From Prosthecomicrobium sp. N25 (GTDB lineage Bacteria; Pseudomonadota; Alphaproteobacteria; Rhizobiales; Ancalomicrobiaceae), in the NCBI RefSeq assembly GCF_037203705.1, contig NZ_JBBCAT010000002.1, positions 855,790 through 919,789 on the forward strand: a DNA stretch of 64,000 nucleotides. The letters are read 5' to 3'. The position numbers and the translations under genes were made by a program. The notes under the pieces are model-generated. The model saw nothing but the letters and a program-made list of their open reading frames with translations. It ran no database searches and was not told where the DNA came from. Below, piece after piece: positions 8,248 to 17,780 of this stretch; the stretch's first letter is position 1; the number at the start of each line of letters is the position of its first letter.

Positions 8248-11200
8248 CTACTTCTTTCCCTTCGCCTCCAGCTCGGCCTTGAGGGCGGCGAGCGCCGCGA
8301 AGGGGGAGTTCGGGTCGACGGGCTTCTCCGGGCGCTTCGGCCGGTCGTCGCGGCGCGGGCCGGCGCCCGGCCCCGGGCCGCGCTCGTCCCGGCGCTCGGG
8401 TCCGCCGCGTCGGTCGCCGCCGGGCCCGCCTTCGGGGCGTCCGCCGCCCGGCCGACCCTTCCAGCCCTCGCGTCCGCCTTCCGGGCGGGGCCGGTCACGA
8501 CGCGGCTCGCCGCCGCGGTTGTCGCCCCGGTTCTCGGCGCCGCGGGCCTCCTGGGAGCGCTGCGCGCCGCCCTCGCGCTGGCCACGCTCGCCGCCGCGCT
8601 GCTGGCGCGGACCGTGATCTCGGCGCTCGAAGCGGCCGGGCCGCCACACCTCGATCTCCACCTGCTCGGTGGCGGCCGGCTCCGCCGCCGCCTCGGGGAC
8701 GGAGGTCTCGGCTTCGGCCGAAGCCGGTTCGGCCTCGGCGGCCTGCGTTTCACCGGCGGCCGCCGCTTCGGCGTCGACGGGCGCCGCCTCGGCGTCGGTT
8801 TCGGGAGCCTCCACGGCGGGCGCCTCGGCCGTTGCCGCAAGCTCCTCGCCGGCTTCGGGCGTCGTCTCGGCGCCGCTCTCGGCCGTGGAGACGTCCGGCG
8901 CCTCGGCGGTCGCTTCCGCGGGGATCGTTTCGGCGGCGGCCGGCTCGGGCGCGGCCGGAGCCTCGGCCGGGACCGCCGCTTCGGCCGTGCCGAGGTCCGG
9001 CGCGGCCTCCGGGGGAGCCGTCTCGGCCTCGCCGACGGCCGGCGCCGCCTCGGCCTCCGTGGCGGCGGCATCCGTCGGGGCGCCCTCGGCGGCCTTGGTG
9101 GGCTTGGCGGCGGGGCGGGTCACCTTGCGCTTCTCGTTGCGGTAGCCGAGCGACTTCAGGATGGAGGCGAAGTCCTCGCCCGAGCAGCCGACCAGCGAGG
9201 TCATGGCGACCGTCACGGTGAAGCCGCCGCCGCCCATGACGGCGCCGTCGGGCGGCGACACGGTGGGGTCGAGGGGCTTCCAGGCGACGAGCGGCCGGAT
9301 CAGGTCGGCGAGGCGCTCCAGGATGTCGATGCGCACGGCGCGCTCGCCGGCGACGCGGTAGCCGACCACGCGGTAGAGCGCCTTCGGGATCGCCTTGTCG
9401 ACCGGGATCGAGGTGCGGCCGGACATGGAGAGCTGGTGCAGGCCGTTGACGACCTGCGGCTCGACGTTGCCGTTCTTCAGGCCCCAGAGCTGGGCGATGA
9501 GGCCGCTCGGCGCCGGCTTCAGGAGCAGCGGCAGGAAGATGTGGTAGGCGCCGAAGCGGACGCCGTACTTGCGCAGGCCAGCCCGCATGGTCTGGTCGAG
9601 CGCCTTCACCTCGTCGGCTACCTGCTGGCGCTCGAGTACCCCCAGGCCTTCGACGAGCTGGAAGGCGAGCCCGCGGGCGATGCCCTCGAGGTCCTGCGCG
9701 TCGCGCAGGTCGACGAGCGGCTTCAGGAGGCCTTCGACATGGGCCTTGACCCACAGCGCCAGCCGCGCGTCCACCTTCTCGCGGGCCGGGCCGGTCAGCT
9801 GCTCGTCGGCGAGCAGGATGACGGTCGGCGCCATGGCGTCCTGCCCGGCGGCCAGCTTGGCGACCGCCTGGCCGAGCCACCGGATGGTGCCGTCGGAGGC
9901 GAGGGCGAACTCGCCGTTGGGGGCCTTCGAGAGCTTCTCGGCGCGGGCCTCGATCTCGGTGGCGAGCGACTTGGCGGCGGCGTTGCGCACCGCCTTGGCG
10001 TCGGTTCCCTCGGCCGTGGCGTCTGGCGCGAACCGGAAACCGTCCAGGTGGCCGACCCGGTGGCCCTCGACGAGGACGTCCCCTTCGGCCGTGATCTCCG
10101 CTTCCAGCATGGCGTTCTCTCTCAGGCGTCTCATCAGCACCGACGTCCGGCGGTCCACGAAACGCTGTGTGAGGCGATCGTGCAAGGCGTCGGACAGGCG
10201 ATCTTCCACGGCGCGGGTCTTTTCGCGCCATCCTGTGGGATCCGAGACCCAGTCGGGCCGGTTCGCCACAAAGGTCCAGGTCCGGATGTGTGCGATCCGG
10301 TTCGAGATCGTATCGATGTCGCCCTCGACCCGGTCGGCCTCCTTGACCTGGCGGGCGAACCAGTCGTCGGGGATGCGGCCGTCGCGGACGAGGTAGTCGT
10401 AGACCGTCGTGACCAGCTCGGCGTGGTTGGCCGGAGCGATCTTGCGGTAGTCGGGCAGGGCGCAGACGTCCCAGAGGAGCCGGACGCGGGCCTCGGTGGT
10501 GGCGAGGTCCAGAATGGCCGGGTCGCGCAGCGCGTGGTCGAGCGCGGTCAGGTCGTCGGCCGGCGGGGCACGGGTCAGGCCCTCCTCGCGCGGGGGGTCG
10601 TCGAGGGAGCGGCGGAGCGCGCGGGTGGTCGAGAAGTCGAGGTGCGAGTTGCGCCACTGAATGGTCTTCAGCGGCGCGAACTGGTGCGTCTCCAGGGCCT
10701 GCACCAGCTCGTCCTCGAGCGGGTCGACGCGGCCGGTCACCCCGAAGGTGCCGTCGCGCGTGTGGCGCCCGGCGCGGCCGGCGATCTGGCCCATCTCGGC
10801 GGCGGTGAGCTGGCGGTACTGGTAGCCGTCGAACTTGCGGTTGCCCGCGAAGGAGATGTGGTCGACGTCGAGGTTGAGGCCCATGCCGATGGCGTCGGTG
10901 GCGATCAGGGTGTCGACGTCGCCCGACTGGAACAGCTCGACCTGGGCGTTGCGGGTGCGCGGCGAGAGGGCGCCGAGCACCACGGCGGCGCCGCCGCGCT
11001 GGCGGCGGATCAGCTCCGCGATCGCGTAGACCTCGTCGGCCGAGAAGGCGACGATGGCGGAGCGCGGCGGGAGGCGGGTGATCTTCTTGGACCCCGCGTA
11101 GGTCAGCTGCGACATGCGCGGGCGGGTGACCACGTTGAGGCCCGGCAGCAGCCTCTCGAGCAGGCCCCGGATCGTGGCGGCGCCGAGCAGCAGGGTCTCG

Positions 11201-11589
11201 CCGCGGCCGCGCAGGTTGAGGAGCCGGTCGGTGAAGACATGACCGCGCTCGAGATCGCCGGCGAGCTGCACCTCGTCGATGGCGACGAACTGGACGTCGG
11301 TCTCGCGCGGCATGGCCTCGACAGTCGAGACCCAGTAGCGCGGGCGGTCGGGGACGATCTTCTCCTCGCCGGTGACGAGCGCGACCGCCTCGGGGCCGGC
11401 GCGGGCCACGAGCTTGCCGTAGACCTCGCGCGCCAGCAGGCGCAGCGGCAGGCCGATCAGGCCGCTCTCGTGGGCCAGCATGCGCTCGATGGCGAGGTGG
11501 GTCTTGCCGGTGTTGGTCGGCCCCAGCACCGCCGTCACGGTCTTCGCCCGGATCGACGGCGGCAGGGGCGCGCGGGCGGCGAAATTCAT
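8248..11589 (-). CDS. SUV3-like DExH helicase with disordered C-terminal extension
   Basis: About 1113 residues. The helicase core has Walker A GPTNTGKT (23-30), Walker B DEVQ (105-108), the IGMGLNL and QIAGRAGR motifs (about 233-275), and a C-terminal SUV3-type region up to about 820. This family is related to mitochondrial Suv3 RNA helicase. Beyond it come about 150 residues of Ala/Glu-rich low complexity (about 825-978) and an Arg/Gly-rich segment (about 980-1085) of the RGG type that commonly binds RNA, then a short conserved end (PFAALAALKAELEAKGKK). The ATG at 11589 is used because the family starts just before the P-loop; the frame stays open further upstream. In alphaproteobacteria such proteins are often annotated only as helicase. 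Confidence 0.88.
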   Translation of the reverse strand: MNFAARAPLPPSIRAKTVTAVLGPTNTGKTHLAIERMLAHESGLIGLPLRLLAREVYGKLVARAGPEAVALVTGEEKIVPDRPRYWVSTVEAMPRETDVQFVAIDEVQLAGDLERGHVFTDRLLNLRGRGETLLLGAATIRGLLERLLPGLNVVTRPRMSQLTYAGSKKITRLPPRSAIVAFSADEVYAIAELIRRQRGGAAVVLGALSPRTRNAQVELFQSGDVDTLIATDAIGMGLNLDVDHISFAGNRKFDGYQYRQLTAAEMGQIAGRAGRHTRDGTFGVTGRVDPLEDELVQALETHQFAPLKTIQWRNSHLDFSTTRALRRSLDDPPREEGLTRAPPADDLTALDHALRDPAILDLATTEARVRLLWDVCALPDYRKIAPANHAELVTTVYDYLVRDGRIPDDWFARQVKEADRVEGDIDTISNRIAHIRTWTFVANRPDWVSDPTGWREKTRAVEDRLSDALHDRLTQRFVDRRTSVLMRRLRENAMLEAEITAEGDVLVEGHRVGHLDGFRFAPDATAEGTDAKAVRNAAAKSLATEIEARAEKLSKAPNGEFALASDGTIRWLGQAVAKLAAGQDAMAPTVILLADEQLTGPAREKVDARLALWVKAHVEGLLKPLVDLRDAQDLEGIARGLAFQLVEGLGVLERQQVADEVKALDQTMRAGLRKYGVRFGAYHIFLPLLLKPAPSGLIAQLWGLKNGNVEPQVVNGLHQLSMSGRTSIPVDKAIPKALYRVVGYRVAGERAVRIDILERLADLIRPLVAWKPLDPTVSPPDGAVMGGGGFTVTVAMTSLVGCSGEDFASILKSLGYRNEKRKVTRPAAKPTKAAEGAPTDAAATEAEAAPAVGEAETAPPEAAPDLGTAEAAVPAEAPAAPEPAAAETIPAEATAEAPDVSTAESGAETTPEAGEELAATAEAPAVEAPETDAEAAPVDAEAAAAGETQAAEAEPASAEAETSVPEAAAEPAATEQVEIEVWRPGRFERRDHGPRQQRGGERGQREGGAQRSQEARGAENRGDNRGGEPRRDRPRPEGGREGWKGRPGGGRPEGGPGGDRRGGPERRDERGPGPGAGPRRDDRPKRPEKPVDPNSPFAALAALKAELEAKGKK
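8655..9115. repeat. Ala/Glu-rich low-complexity coding region of the helicase
   Basis: Repeated GCC/GCG and GAG/GAA codons (read on the minus strand) give tracts such as AAEAEPASAEAE. Composition is skewed and the length is probably variable between strains. Confidence 0.6.
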
Positions 11590-12297
11590 GGCGTCGCGGC
11601 CCTCACGGGCACTCCGGCGCCCCGGGGCGTCACGGCGTTTCGCTGCGGCCGGCGGGCGAGGGGACAGCAGCCCCCCGGTCCGATCCAAGCCCTTCCAAAC
11701 GGCATCGGCGTCATCGCGTCTCGACGGACCGTGGCGGTCCCGGGGTGAGGCCCCGGACGGCGCGGATCCCATCCGCGCGGCCTCCGGAGCCCCGGCTTCG
11801 GGGCTGTCCTAGCACAGCGAAGAGGGGATTGCGCGCCTTTTCGGGTTTCAGGGAGGAGGCGGCCGGCACGCTCCGGCCGGGGCGCCTGCGGCAACCGGAA
11901 CGAGTCCCGAACGAATCGCGGTCGAATCGCTGATTCGCGCCGATTCAGGATTCGTTCCCTACGAGATGTGGTGGCCATGCCGGGCGATTCACACAAAACG
12001 CGATTCCTTTCAGAGGCTTGCCGGGCGGTCGTCGCGCGGGCTCTCGGCGCCGGGGCGTCCTCGCCGATGCAACCCGCGCGAGTCGTCCCTTGGCCCGCCG
12101 GCGCCGCCATCGTCTTCACCAACGGGGTGGAAGCGGAACGGGCCGGGCACGAATCGCCGACCGGGCGGTCTTCCGCCTTCGTTCTCCCGATATGTTGGGG
12201 GGTCGGAGACGGCGGGCACAGGATGTCGCCCGACCGGGCCCGGGCGCGGGGGAATCGCGGGACGGCCGCGTTCACGCTTCCGGCCCGAAACGGGACG
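11590..12297. other. gene-free region upstream of the helicase (708 bp)
   Basis: I find no coding frame with normal composition here. It should hold the helicase promoter and the end of the flavin oxidoreductase transcript, both on the minus strand. Its main feature is a dense cluster of GANTC sites and a nested inverted repeat at 11909-12006. Confidence 0.6.
11909..12006. promoter_or_regulatory. cluster of seven GANTC (CcrM) sites with nested inverted repeats
   Basis: GAATC or GATTC occurs at 11913, 11924, 11932, 11942, 11949, 11986 and 12002. Within this, CGAATC-GCT-GATTCG (11923-11937) and the outer arms GAACGAATC / GATTCGTTC (11909-11917, 11949-11957) form nested inverted repeats. GANTC is the target of the cell-cycle methyltransferase CcrM in alphaproteobacteria, where promoter sites can couple expression to replication. 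It lies about 320 bases upstream of the helicase start. Confidence 0.55.
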
Positions 12298-13293
<996 letters not shown>

Positions 13294-13452
13294 CGGGGGG
13301 CCGGGGAGCTGGTGCTGGGCCCCCAATATAGGCACGCGGGCGCGGGCGTTTAACCCTCAGGACCCGAGCGGGAACGAAGCTGCGACGAATCGCTGACCGG
13401 CACGGATTCGCGCTCCGTTCGCCACAGGATGCGGGATCGCGTCGGGGCCCGG

Positions 13453-13466
13453 CCCCAGATCTGGGG
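13453..13466. repeat. palindrome CCCCAGATCTGGGG
   Basis: A perfect 14-base palindrome about 90 bases after the DUF3108 stop (minus strand) and about 160 bases upstream of the flavin oxidoreductase start. It could be part of a terminator or an operator; no T-run follows. Confidence 0.45.
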
Positions 13467-13553
13467 AGGGCGCTGCCCGAAAGCCGCGGCCGAAGAGCCG
13501 CTCCGGAAAGGATTCCGGCCCGTTCCGGGACGGCGCGACCGGGCGGCCCGCGG

Positions 13554-14399
13554 TCAGCGGATCGCCTGGGCCTCGTTGCCGATCACGGTGAAGCGGTCGG
13601 CGTCGACCACCAGGAGGCCGGTCAGGGTCATCACGGCGACGCGGACGGGGACCAGCACGCCGGTGTCGGCGGCGGGGACCAGGGTCACCTCGATGTCCTT
13701 GTTGTCGACCATGAACTTCGTCGAGTCCTTCTCCGGCTTGTGGCCGGCGACGGGTACCCAGCGGGCCGCGCAGGTGATCGAGGGGCCGGCGTAGCCCGCC
13801 TTCTGGATCGGGCCGGCGGCCTTGAAGGATAGCTTGACGTCGTAGCGCGTCCAGCCGTCGAAGACGGGAAGCGTCCGGTCGCAGGCGGCCGGCCCGAGCG
13901 CGGCGTCGCCCTTGCGGGGCAGGGGCATGAGGATCGCGCTCAGGGGATCGACGACGCCCTGCCGGTGCTGCGCCTCGACGGGGACCCGCTCGGGGTCGTC
14001 CTTCAAGGGCGGGTTCTGGTCCAGGCTCTTGATGGTGCCGTTGGCGAGGCCCATCACCACGTGGGCGGGCCTGCGCTCGCCGTTCGTGTCGAGCTGGTAG
14101 GTGGCGGCGGCCGGCTTGTCGCCCTTGATGGCACCCGTCGCCATGGCCTCGCCGGTGGCGCGGCTGACCACCTTGGCGACGCCCGTCGTGCGGTAGCCGA
14201 CACGGGCCGTATAGGCGTCCTTGTCCACCTTGACGACCAGGTTGCCCTTGGCGAGGGCGATCCCCCCGATGGTGATGTCGTAGCTGGCGCTGATCTGGCC
14301 GTCGCCGGCGGCGGCCGGTCCGGGCAGGGTCGCCAGGGCGCCCACGACGGCGAGGCCGGCCATCCGGCAAAGGCTCACGCGGTATGCCGGCACGCTCAT
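13554..14399 (-). CDS. exported DUF3108 protein, copy A
   Basis: 281 residues. A signal peptide (about 1-31, ending PAAAG) is followed by the DUF3108 beta-rich domain beginning ISASYDITIGGIALAKGNLVV and including the family hallmarks GVVDPLSAIL and C-RTLPVFDGWTRYDVKL. These proteins are periplasmic or outer-membrane associated in Hyphomicrobiales; no biochemical function is known to me. It is divergent from rpmB, a neighbourhood commonly seen in the order. A second copy lies at 15692-16591. Confidence 0.85.
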   Translation of the reverse strand: MSVPAYRVSLCRMAGLAVVGALATLPGPAAAGDGQISASYDITIGGIALAKGNLVVKVDKDAYTARVGYRTTGVAKVVSRATGEAMATGAIKGDKPAAATYQLDTNGERRPAHVVMGLANGTIKSLDQNPPLKDDPERVPVEAQHRQGVVDPLSAILMPLPRKGDAALGPAACDRTLPVFDGWTRYDVKLSFKAAGPIQKAGYAGPSITCAARWVPVAGHKPEKDSTKFMVDNKDIEVTLVPAADTGVLVPVRVAVMTLTGLLVVDADRFTVIGNEAQAIR

Positions 14400-14545
14400 C
14401 CTCCTCGTCGGCCCAGCCCGCCGGATAGGCGGCGAATGGGTCGAATCTTTGGCCCGTATGGTGAATGAATGGTTAACGCCGCCGGCCTATCGGCGTTGCC
14501 CCGCTTCGGCGGGGGTGTCGCGGCCGCCGCCCGCGGGGGCGAGGC

Positions 14546-14574
14546 TTGACGGGCCGGACCCCGGTGACTATAGA
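14546..14574 (+). promoter_or_regulatory. sigma-70 promoter of rpmB
   Basis: TTGACG at 14546-14551 and TATAGA at 14569-14574 are separated by 17 bases, close to the alphaproteobacterial housekeeping consensus. Transcription would start near 14581, leaving a leader of about 75 bases before rpmB. Confidence 0.75.
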
Positions 14575-14654
14575 AGCGCCCAATCTCCAGACCCTCGTGT
14601 GACGACCGATCCGGGGTTCCCGAAGATCCCGGTCGCGTAGAAGGATGTTTGACC

Positions 14655-14942
14655 ATGGCTCGGCGCTGCGAACTGACGGCGAAGGCGGTCCTGACCGGTA
14701 ACAACGTCAGCCACGCCAACAACAAGACCCGGCGGCGCTTCCTGCCGAACCTGGTCAACGTGACCCTCATCTCCGAGGCCCTCGGCCGCAGCGTCCGCCT
14801 GCGGGTGTCGGCCCATGCGCTGCGCTCCGTGGAGCACCGCGGCGGCCTCGATGCCTTCCTGGCGAAGGCGGACGAGCGCGAGCTGTCACAGCGCGCGCTC
14901 CTTTTGAAGCGCGAGATCGCCAAGGCGGCCACCGCCGCCTGA
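14655..14942 (+). CDS. rpmB: 50S ribosomal protein L28
   Basis: 95 residues, matching L28 over its length: [23 protein letters not shown] at the start and [15 protein letters not shown] after it, typical of the longer alphaproteobacterial form with a C-terminal extension. It is a structural protein of the large ribosomal subunit. AAGGA lies nine bases before the ATG. It has its own promoter and terminator and so forms a single-gene unit. Confidence 0.97.
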   Translation: MARRCELTAKAVLTGNNVSHANNKTRRRFLPNLVNVTLISEALGRSVRLRVSAHALRSVEHRGGLDAFLAKADERELSQRALLLKREIAKAATAA

Positions 14943-14968
14943 GCCAATCTCGGTCCGTCCGGTTCCGG

Positions 14969-14999
14969 AGGCCGCCCCCGAGGCGGCCTTCCCCGTTTC
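14969..14999 (+). terminator. terminator of rpmB
   Basis: Eight-base arms AGGCCGCC and GGCGGCCT with a five-base loop lie 27 bases after the rpmB stop, followed by TCCCCGTTTC. Stem is strong, tail only partly T-rich. Confidence 0.7.
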
Positions 15000-15030
15000 G
15001 AGGGCCCGGTTCGGCACGCAGGAGATCCGC

Positions 15031-15663
15031 GTGCTCGGCCTCCCGGTCCGCGCCGCCCTGACGGCGGTCGGGGCCATGACGCTCGTCGTCGTCGCCTCCA
15101 ACGTGCTCGTGCGCTACCCGGTCGAGGGCTCGATCGGGGCGCTGTCGCTCGCCGACCTGCTCACCTACGGCGCCTTCACGTATCCGGTCGCGTTCCTGGT
15201 GACGGACCTGACCAACCGGCGCTTCGGGCTCGTCGCGGCCCAGAAGGTGATCCTCGCCGGCTTCCTGGTGGCGGTGGTCCTCTCGGCCTTTCTGTCTTCG
15301 CCGCGCATCGCCGTCGCGTCGGCGAGCGCGTTTCTGGCGGGGCAGATGCTGGACGCGCTCGCGTTCGACATGCTGCGCCGCTCGGGGGGCTGGTGGCGGG
15401 CGCCGCTCCTCTCCTCGCTCGCCGGATCGGCGCTCGACACGGCGATCTTCTTCTCGCTCGCCTTCGCGCCCGGCTTCGAGGCGCTCGGCGCGGGGGACGA
15501 CTTCGCGGTCGCGGCGGCTCCGCTCTTCGGCCTCATGGCGCCCGAGGTGCCGCGTTTCGTTTCCTGGGCGATCGCCGACTTCTCGGTGAAGACCTTCTTC
15601 GCGCTCGTGATGCTGGCGCCCTACCGCGGCCTGGCGGCGATCACCGAGCCCGAACGGGCCTGA
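15031..15663 (+). CDS. queuosine precursor transporter (VUT family, YhhQ-like)
   Basis: 210 residues with about six hydrophobic helices. The core signature is FTYPVAFLVTDLTNRRFG (about 50-68) and, later, DTAIFFSLAF and the polar SWAIADFSVKTFFAL near the C-terminus, as in YhhQ/VUT proteins that import preQ0 or preQ1 for tRNA queuosine synthesis. The specificity is known for YhhQ and inferred here. The start is GTG, preceded by AGGAGA eight bases upstream. No que genes are nearby. It converges on the second DUF3108 gene. Confidence 0.88.
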   Translation: MLGLPVRAALTAVGAMTLVVVASNVLVRYPVEGSIGALSLADLLTYGAFTYPVAFLVTDLTNRRFGLVAAQKVILAGFLVAVVLSAFLSSPRIAVASASAFLAGQMLDALAFDMLRRSGGWWRAPLLSSLAGSALDTAIFFSLAFAPGFEALGAGDDFAVAAAPLFGLMAPEVPRFVSWAIADFSVKTFFALVMLAPYRGLAAITEPERA

Positions 15664-15691
15664 CGACGGCGGGGCGCGGCGCGCCGGCGCC

Positions 15692-16591
15692 TCAGTTCCG
15701 TTCGGCCGACTTGCCGCGGACCGAGCCGACCACCGTCGTGCGGTCGGCCGCCTCGGCGGTGCGCGAGCCGGTCACCTCGAAGCGCGAGGCGGCGACGGTC
15801 AGCAGCCCCATCTGGGTCCCGATCACGACCTTGTAGGGGATCAGGACGTTGGTCTGCCCCACCGGCACGAACCAGATCGAGAATTCGAGGTTGCGCTCGA
15901 ACCTGGCCTGCTCGGGGGAGAGCGGGCGGAAGCCGGCGATGGGGCGGTAGCCGACGCTGCAGATGACGGCCGGGCCCGAATAGGAGCCGGCGCCGCCGCG
16001 GATCTCGGTCTTGGCGCCGTAGACGAGGCGCAGGTCGTAGCGGACGCGGCCGTCGAAGACCTTCAGGGTGCGGTTGCAGACCTTCGGGGTGAGGGCGTCG
16101 TTGGCGCTCGGCACGGTCACCACGAAGGCGCCGAGGGGATCGACCACCCCGCGCTTGTGCTGCGCCGTCACCGGTATGCGCTGGTCGGCCCCGGCTGTGC
16201 GCAGTTCCGTCGCGGTCAGGCTCGCGACGGAGCCCCCCGCGAAGGTCATGCTGACGACGTTGGCGATCGGCCCGCCGTTGACGGCGAGGGCGTAGGAACG
16301 GGAGAGCGTGTTGCCCGGCTGGGCCTTGCCGGCGGCGCTCGCCTGGGCGGAGCGGTTGCCCATCATGGCGGCGAAGCCGACCACCCGGGCGCCGAGGGAG
16401 GCCTGGTAGTCGCCGCCGCCCGAGAGGTCGAAGCTCAACTCGCCGGAGGCGACCGAGAACCCGGAAAGGTTGGCGTCGTAGTTGGCGACGACGCGCGTCT
16501 GCGCCAGCGCGGGGGTCGATCCCAGGACGGCCAGGGCGGCGCCCGCGAGTGCGGCGCGGCGATACGACAGCCTACGCGATACCGCCATCAT
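15692..16591 (-). CDS. exported DUF3108 protein, copy B
   Basis: About 299 residues. A signal peptide (about 1-31, ending PALAQ) precedes the DUF3108 domain: VVANYDANLSGFSVASGELSF, GVVDPLGAFV, C-RTLKVFDGRVRYDLRL and a C-terminal LIPYKVVIGTQMGLLTV strand. It is a clear but diverged paralogue of the gene at 13554-14399, with the same order of motifs. Start choice is between two adjacent ATG codons and a TTG just before them; GGAGG precedes all three, and the first ATG is given here. Function unknown. Confidence 0.82.
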   Translation of the reverse strand: MMAVSRRLSYRRAALAGAALAVLGSTPALAQTRVVANYDANLSGFSVASGELSFDLSGGGDYQASLGARVVGFAAMMGNRSAQASAAGKAQPGNTLSRSYALAVNGGPIANVVSMTFAGGSVASLTATELRTAGADQRIPVTAQHKRGVVDPLGAFVVTVPSANDALTPKVCNRTLKVFDGRVRYDLRLVYGAKTEIRGGAGSYSGPAVICSVGYRPIAGFRPLSPEQARFERNLEFSIWFVPVGQTNVLIPYKVVIGTQMGLLTVAASRFEVTGSRTAEAADRTTVVGSVRGKSAERN

Positions 16592-16694
16592 CAATCCTCC
16601 AGGCGCGGTCCGACCGCGCGGGGGTCGGACCCCGGCTTGAATACGAGAGAATACCGCTCCGAATCAACCCGGCGCAAGCTTCCGGCAGCCTGCC

Positions 16695-17780
16695 CTAGTC
16701 GTCCCTCAGGCGGAAGCGCAGGAGAAGGGTGCGCTGCAGAATCGAGCGGTTGTCGTCCGAGACGAGGGTCAGGATCCGGCGGCCGTCCTCGGCGACGTCG
16801 AGGGCGATGCCCTCCATGTTGTCGATCTGGTCGGAAAGGTCGGCCTCGAAGATGACCTCCGCGTCGACGACGGCGCCGGGGGCGATGGTGCCGGCGCGCA
16901 CGCGCCGGATCCGCGCGCCGACGCCGGACGCGATGGTGAAGCGACGCTCGAGGACGAGCAGGTCGCCCTCCGGCGTGAAGGTGGCATCGGTCGGATCGTA
17001 GTCGTCCCGGAGCACGAAGCGGAAGCGGTCGAAGCCGCGGGGCCGGAAGATGTAGCCGTAGCCGAGGCGCTCGCCGCGCGGCGGCGCCTCCGACAGGCCG
17101 ACCGCGACGGCGTCGCCCATCAGGCCCGGCGGCACGATCGCGAGGCTTTCCAGCCCCTTCGACCATCGCATCGGCTTCTGCTCGTTCCAGAGCGCCGCGA
17201 AGCGTTCGCCGCGGGTGCCCAGCACGCCGCCCGGGAACGGGCCGGTGGCGCGGAAGCGCAGGACGCGGTGGCGCTCCTCGAAGCCGACGAGGGCCTCGAA
17301 CCCGCCCTCGGCCGGGCGGATCGCGAGGCTCTCGGCGTCGGCGTCGTCCTTCCCGAGGAGCGGCCGGCCGTCCGAGTCGCGCATCACCGCCATGCGGGCC
17401 GAGCCGACGGCGAGCGGCTTGCCGTCCGGCCCGGACTCGAGGCGCGCGGCGAGCCAGAAGCCGTTGTCGGTGAGAAGGAGGAGGTCCCGGCCCTTGTCGG
17501 CCGTGGCGATCCCCGAGAAGGCGCCGAAGTGGCGGACGGGGCTCGACAGTTCGAGCCCGCCCAGCCATTCGAGGGCGCCGAAGCGGGTCTCCGGGGAGCC
17601 GCGCTTGAAGGAGGTCAGGGGCGTCGCGCGCACCTCGACGTCGAAGGCGCCGGCGGGCAGGGGGGCGTCGCCGGGCTCGGCGGCGGGCGCAATCGCGACG
17701 AGGCCGAGGGCCGCGAGGCCGACGAGGATCAGCGCGGCGGCACGCGGGCGCCGGGCCCGTGCCGGCCGGGGCAGCGTCAT
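16695..17780 (-). CDS. exported esterase-like protein of the phytase-like superfamily
   Basis: About 361 residues. A Tat- or Sec-type signal ([19 protein letters not shown]..., with several arginines before the hydrophobic stretch) is followed by a beta-propeller-like domain of the esterase-like/phytase-like family (PF13449): [56 protein letters not shown], and [10 protein letters not shown] near the end. Proteins of this type are periplasmic and largely uncharacterised. Its ATG overlaps the cobT stop by four bases (ATGA), so it is cotranscribed and probably coupled to the cobalt-chelatase genes, although a link to cobalamin is unproven. Confidence 0.85.
   Translation of the reverse strand: MTLPRPARARRPRAAALILVGLAALGLVAIAPAAEPGDAPLPAGAFDVEVRATPLTSFKRGSPETRFGALEWLGGLELSSPVRHFGAFSGIATADKGRDLLLLTDNGFWLAARLESGPDGKPLAVGSARMAVMRDSDGRPLLGKDDADAESLAIRPAEGGFEALVGFEERHRVLRFRATGPFPGGVLGTRGERFAALWNEQKPMRWSKGLESLAIVPPGLMGDAVAVGLSEAPPRGERLGYGYIFRPRGFDRFRFVLRDDYDPTDATFTPEGDLLVLERRFTIASGVGARIRRVRAGTIAPGAVVDAEVIFEADLSDQIDNMEGIALDVAEDGRRILTLVSDDNRSILQRTLLLRFRLRDD

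Noticed and set aside
7966..11748. Very long plus-strand open frame opposite the helicase
   Set aside because: Mirror of GC-rich codon use in the helicase gene; its composition (Gly/Ala/Arg/Leu repeats) matches no protein family and it ignores gene boundaries.
11586..12275. Minus-strand frame upstream of the helicase as a separate gene
   Set aside because: Composition is Arg/Pro/Ala-rich throughout with no recognisable domain or start site, and it crosses the GANTC cluster.
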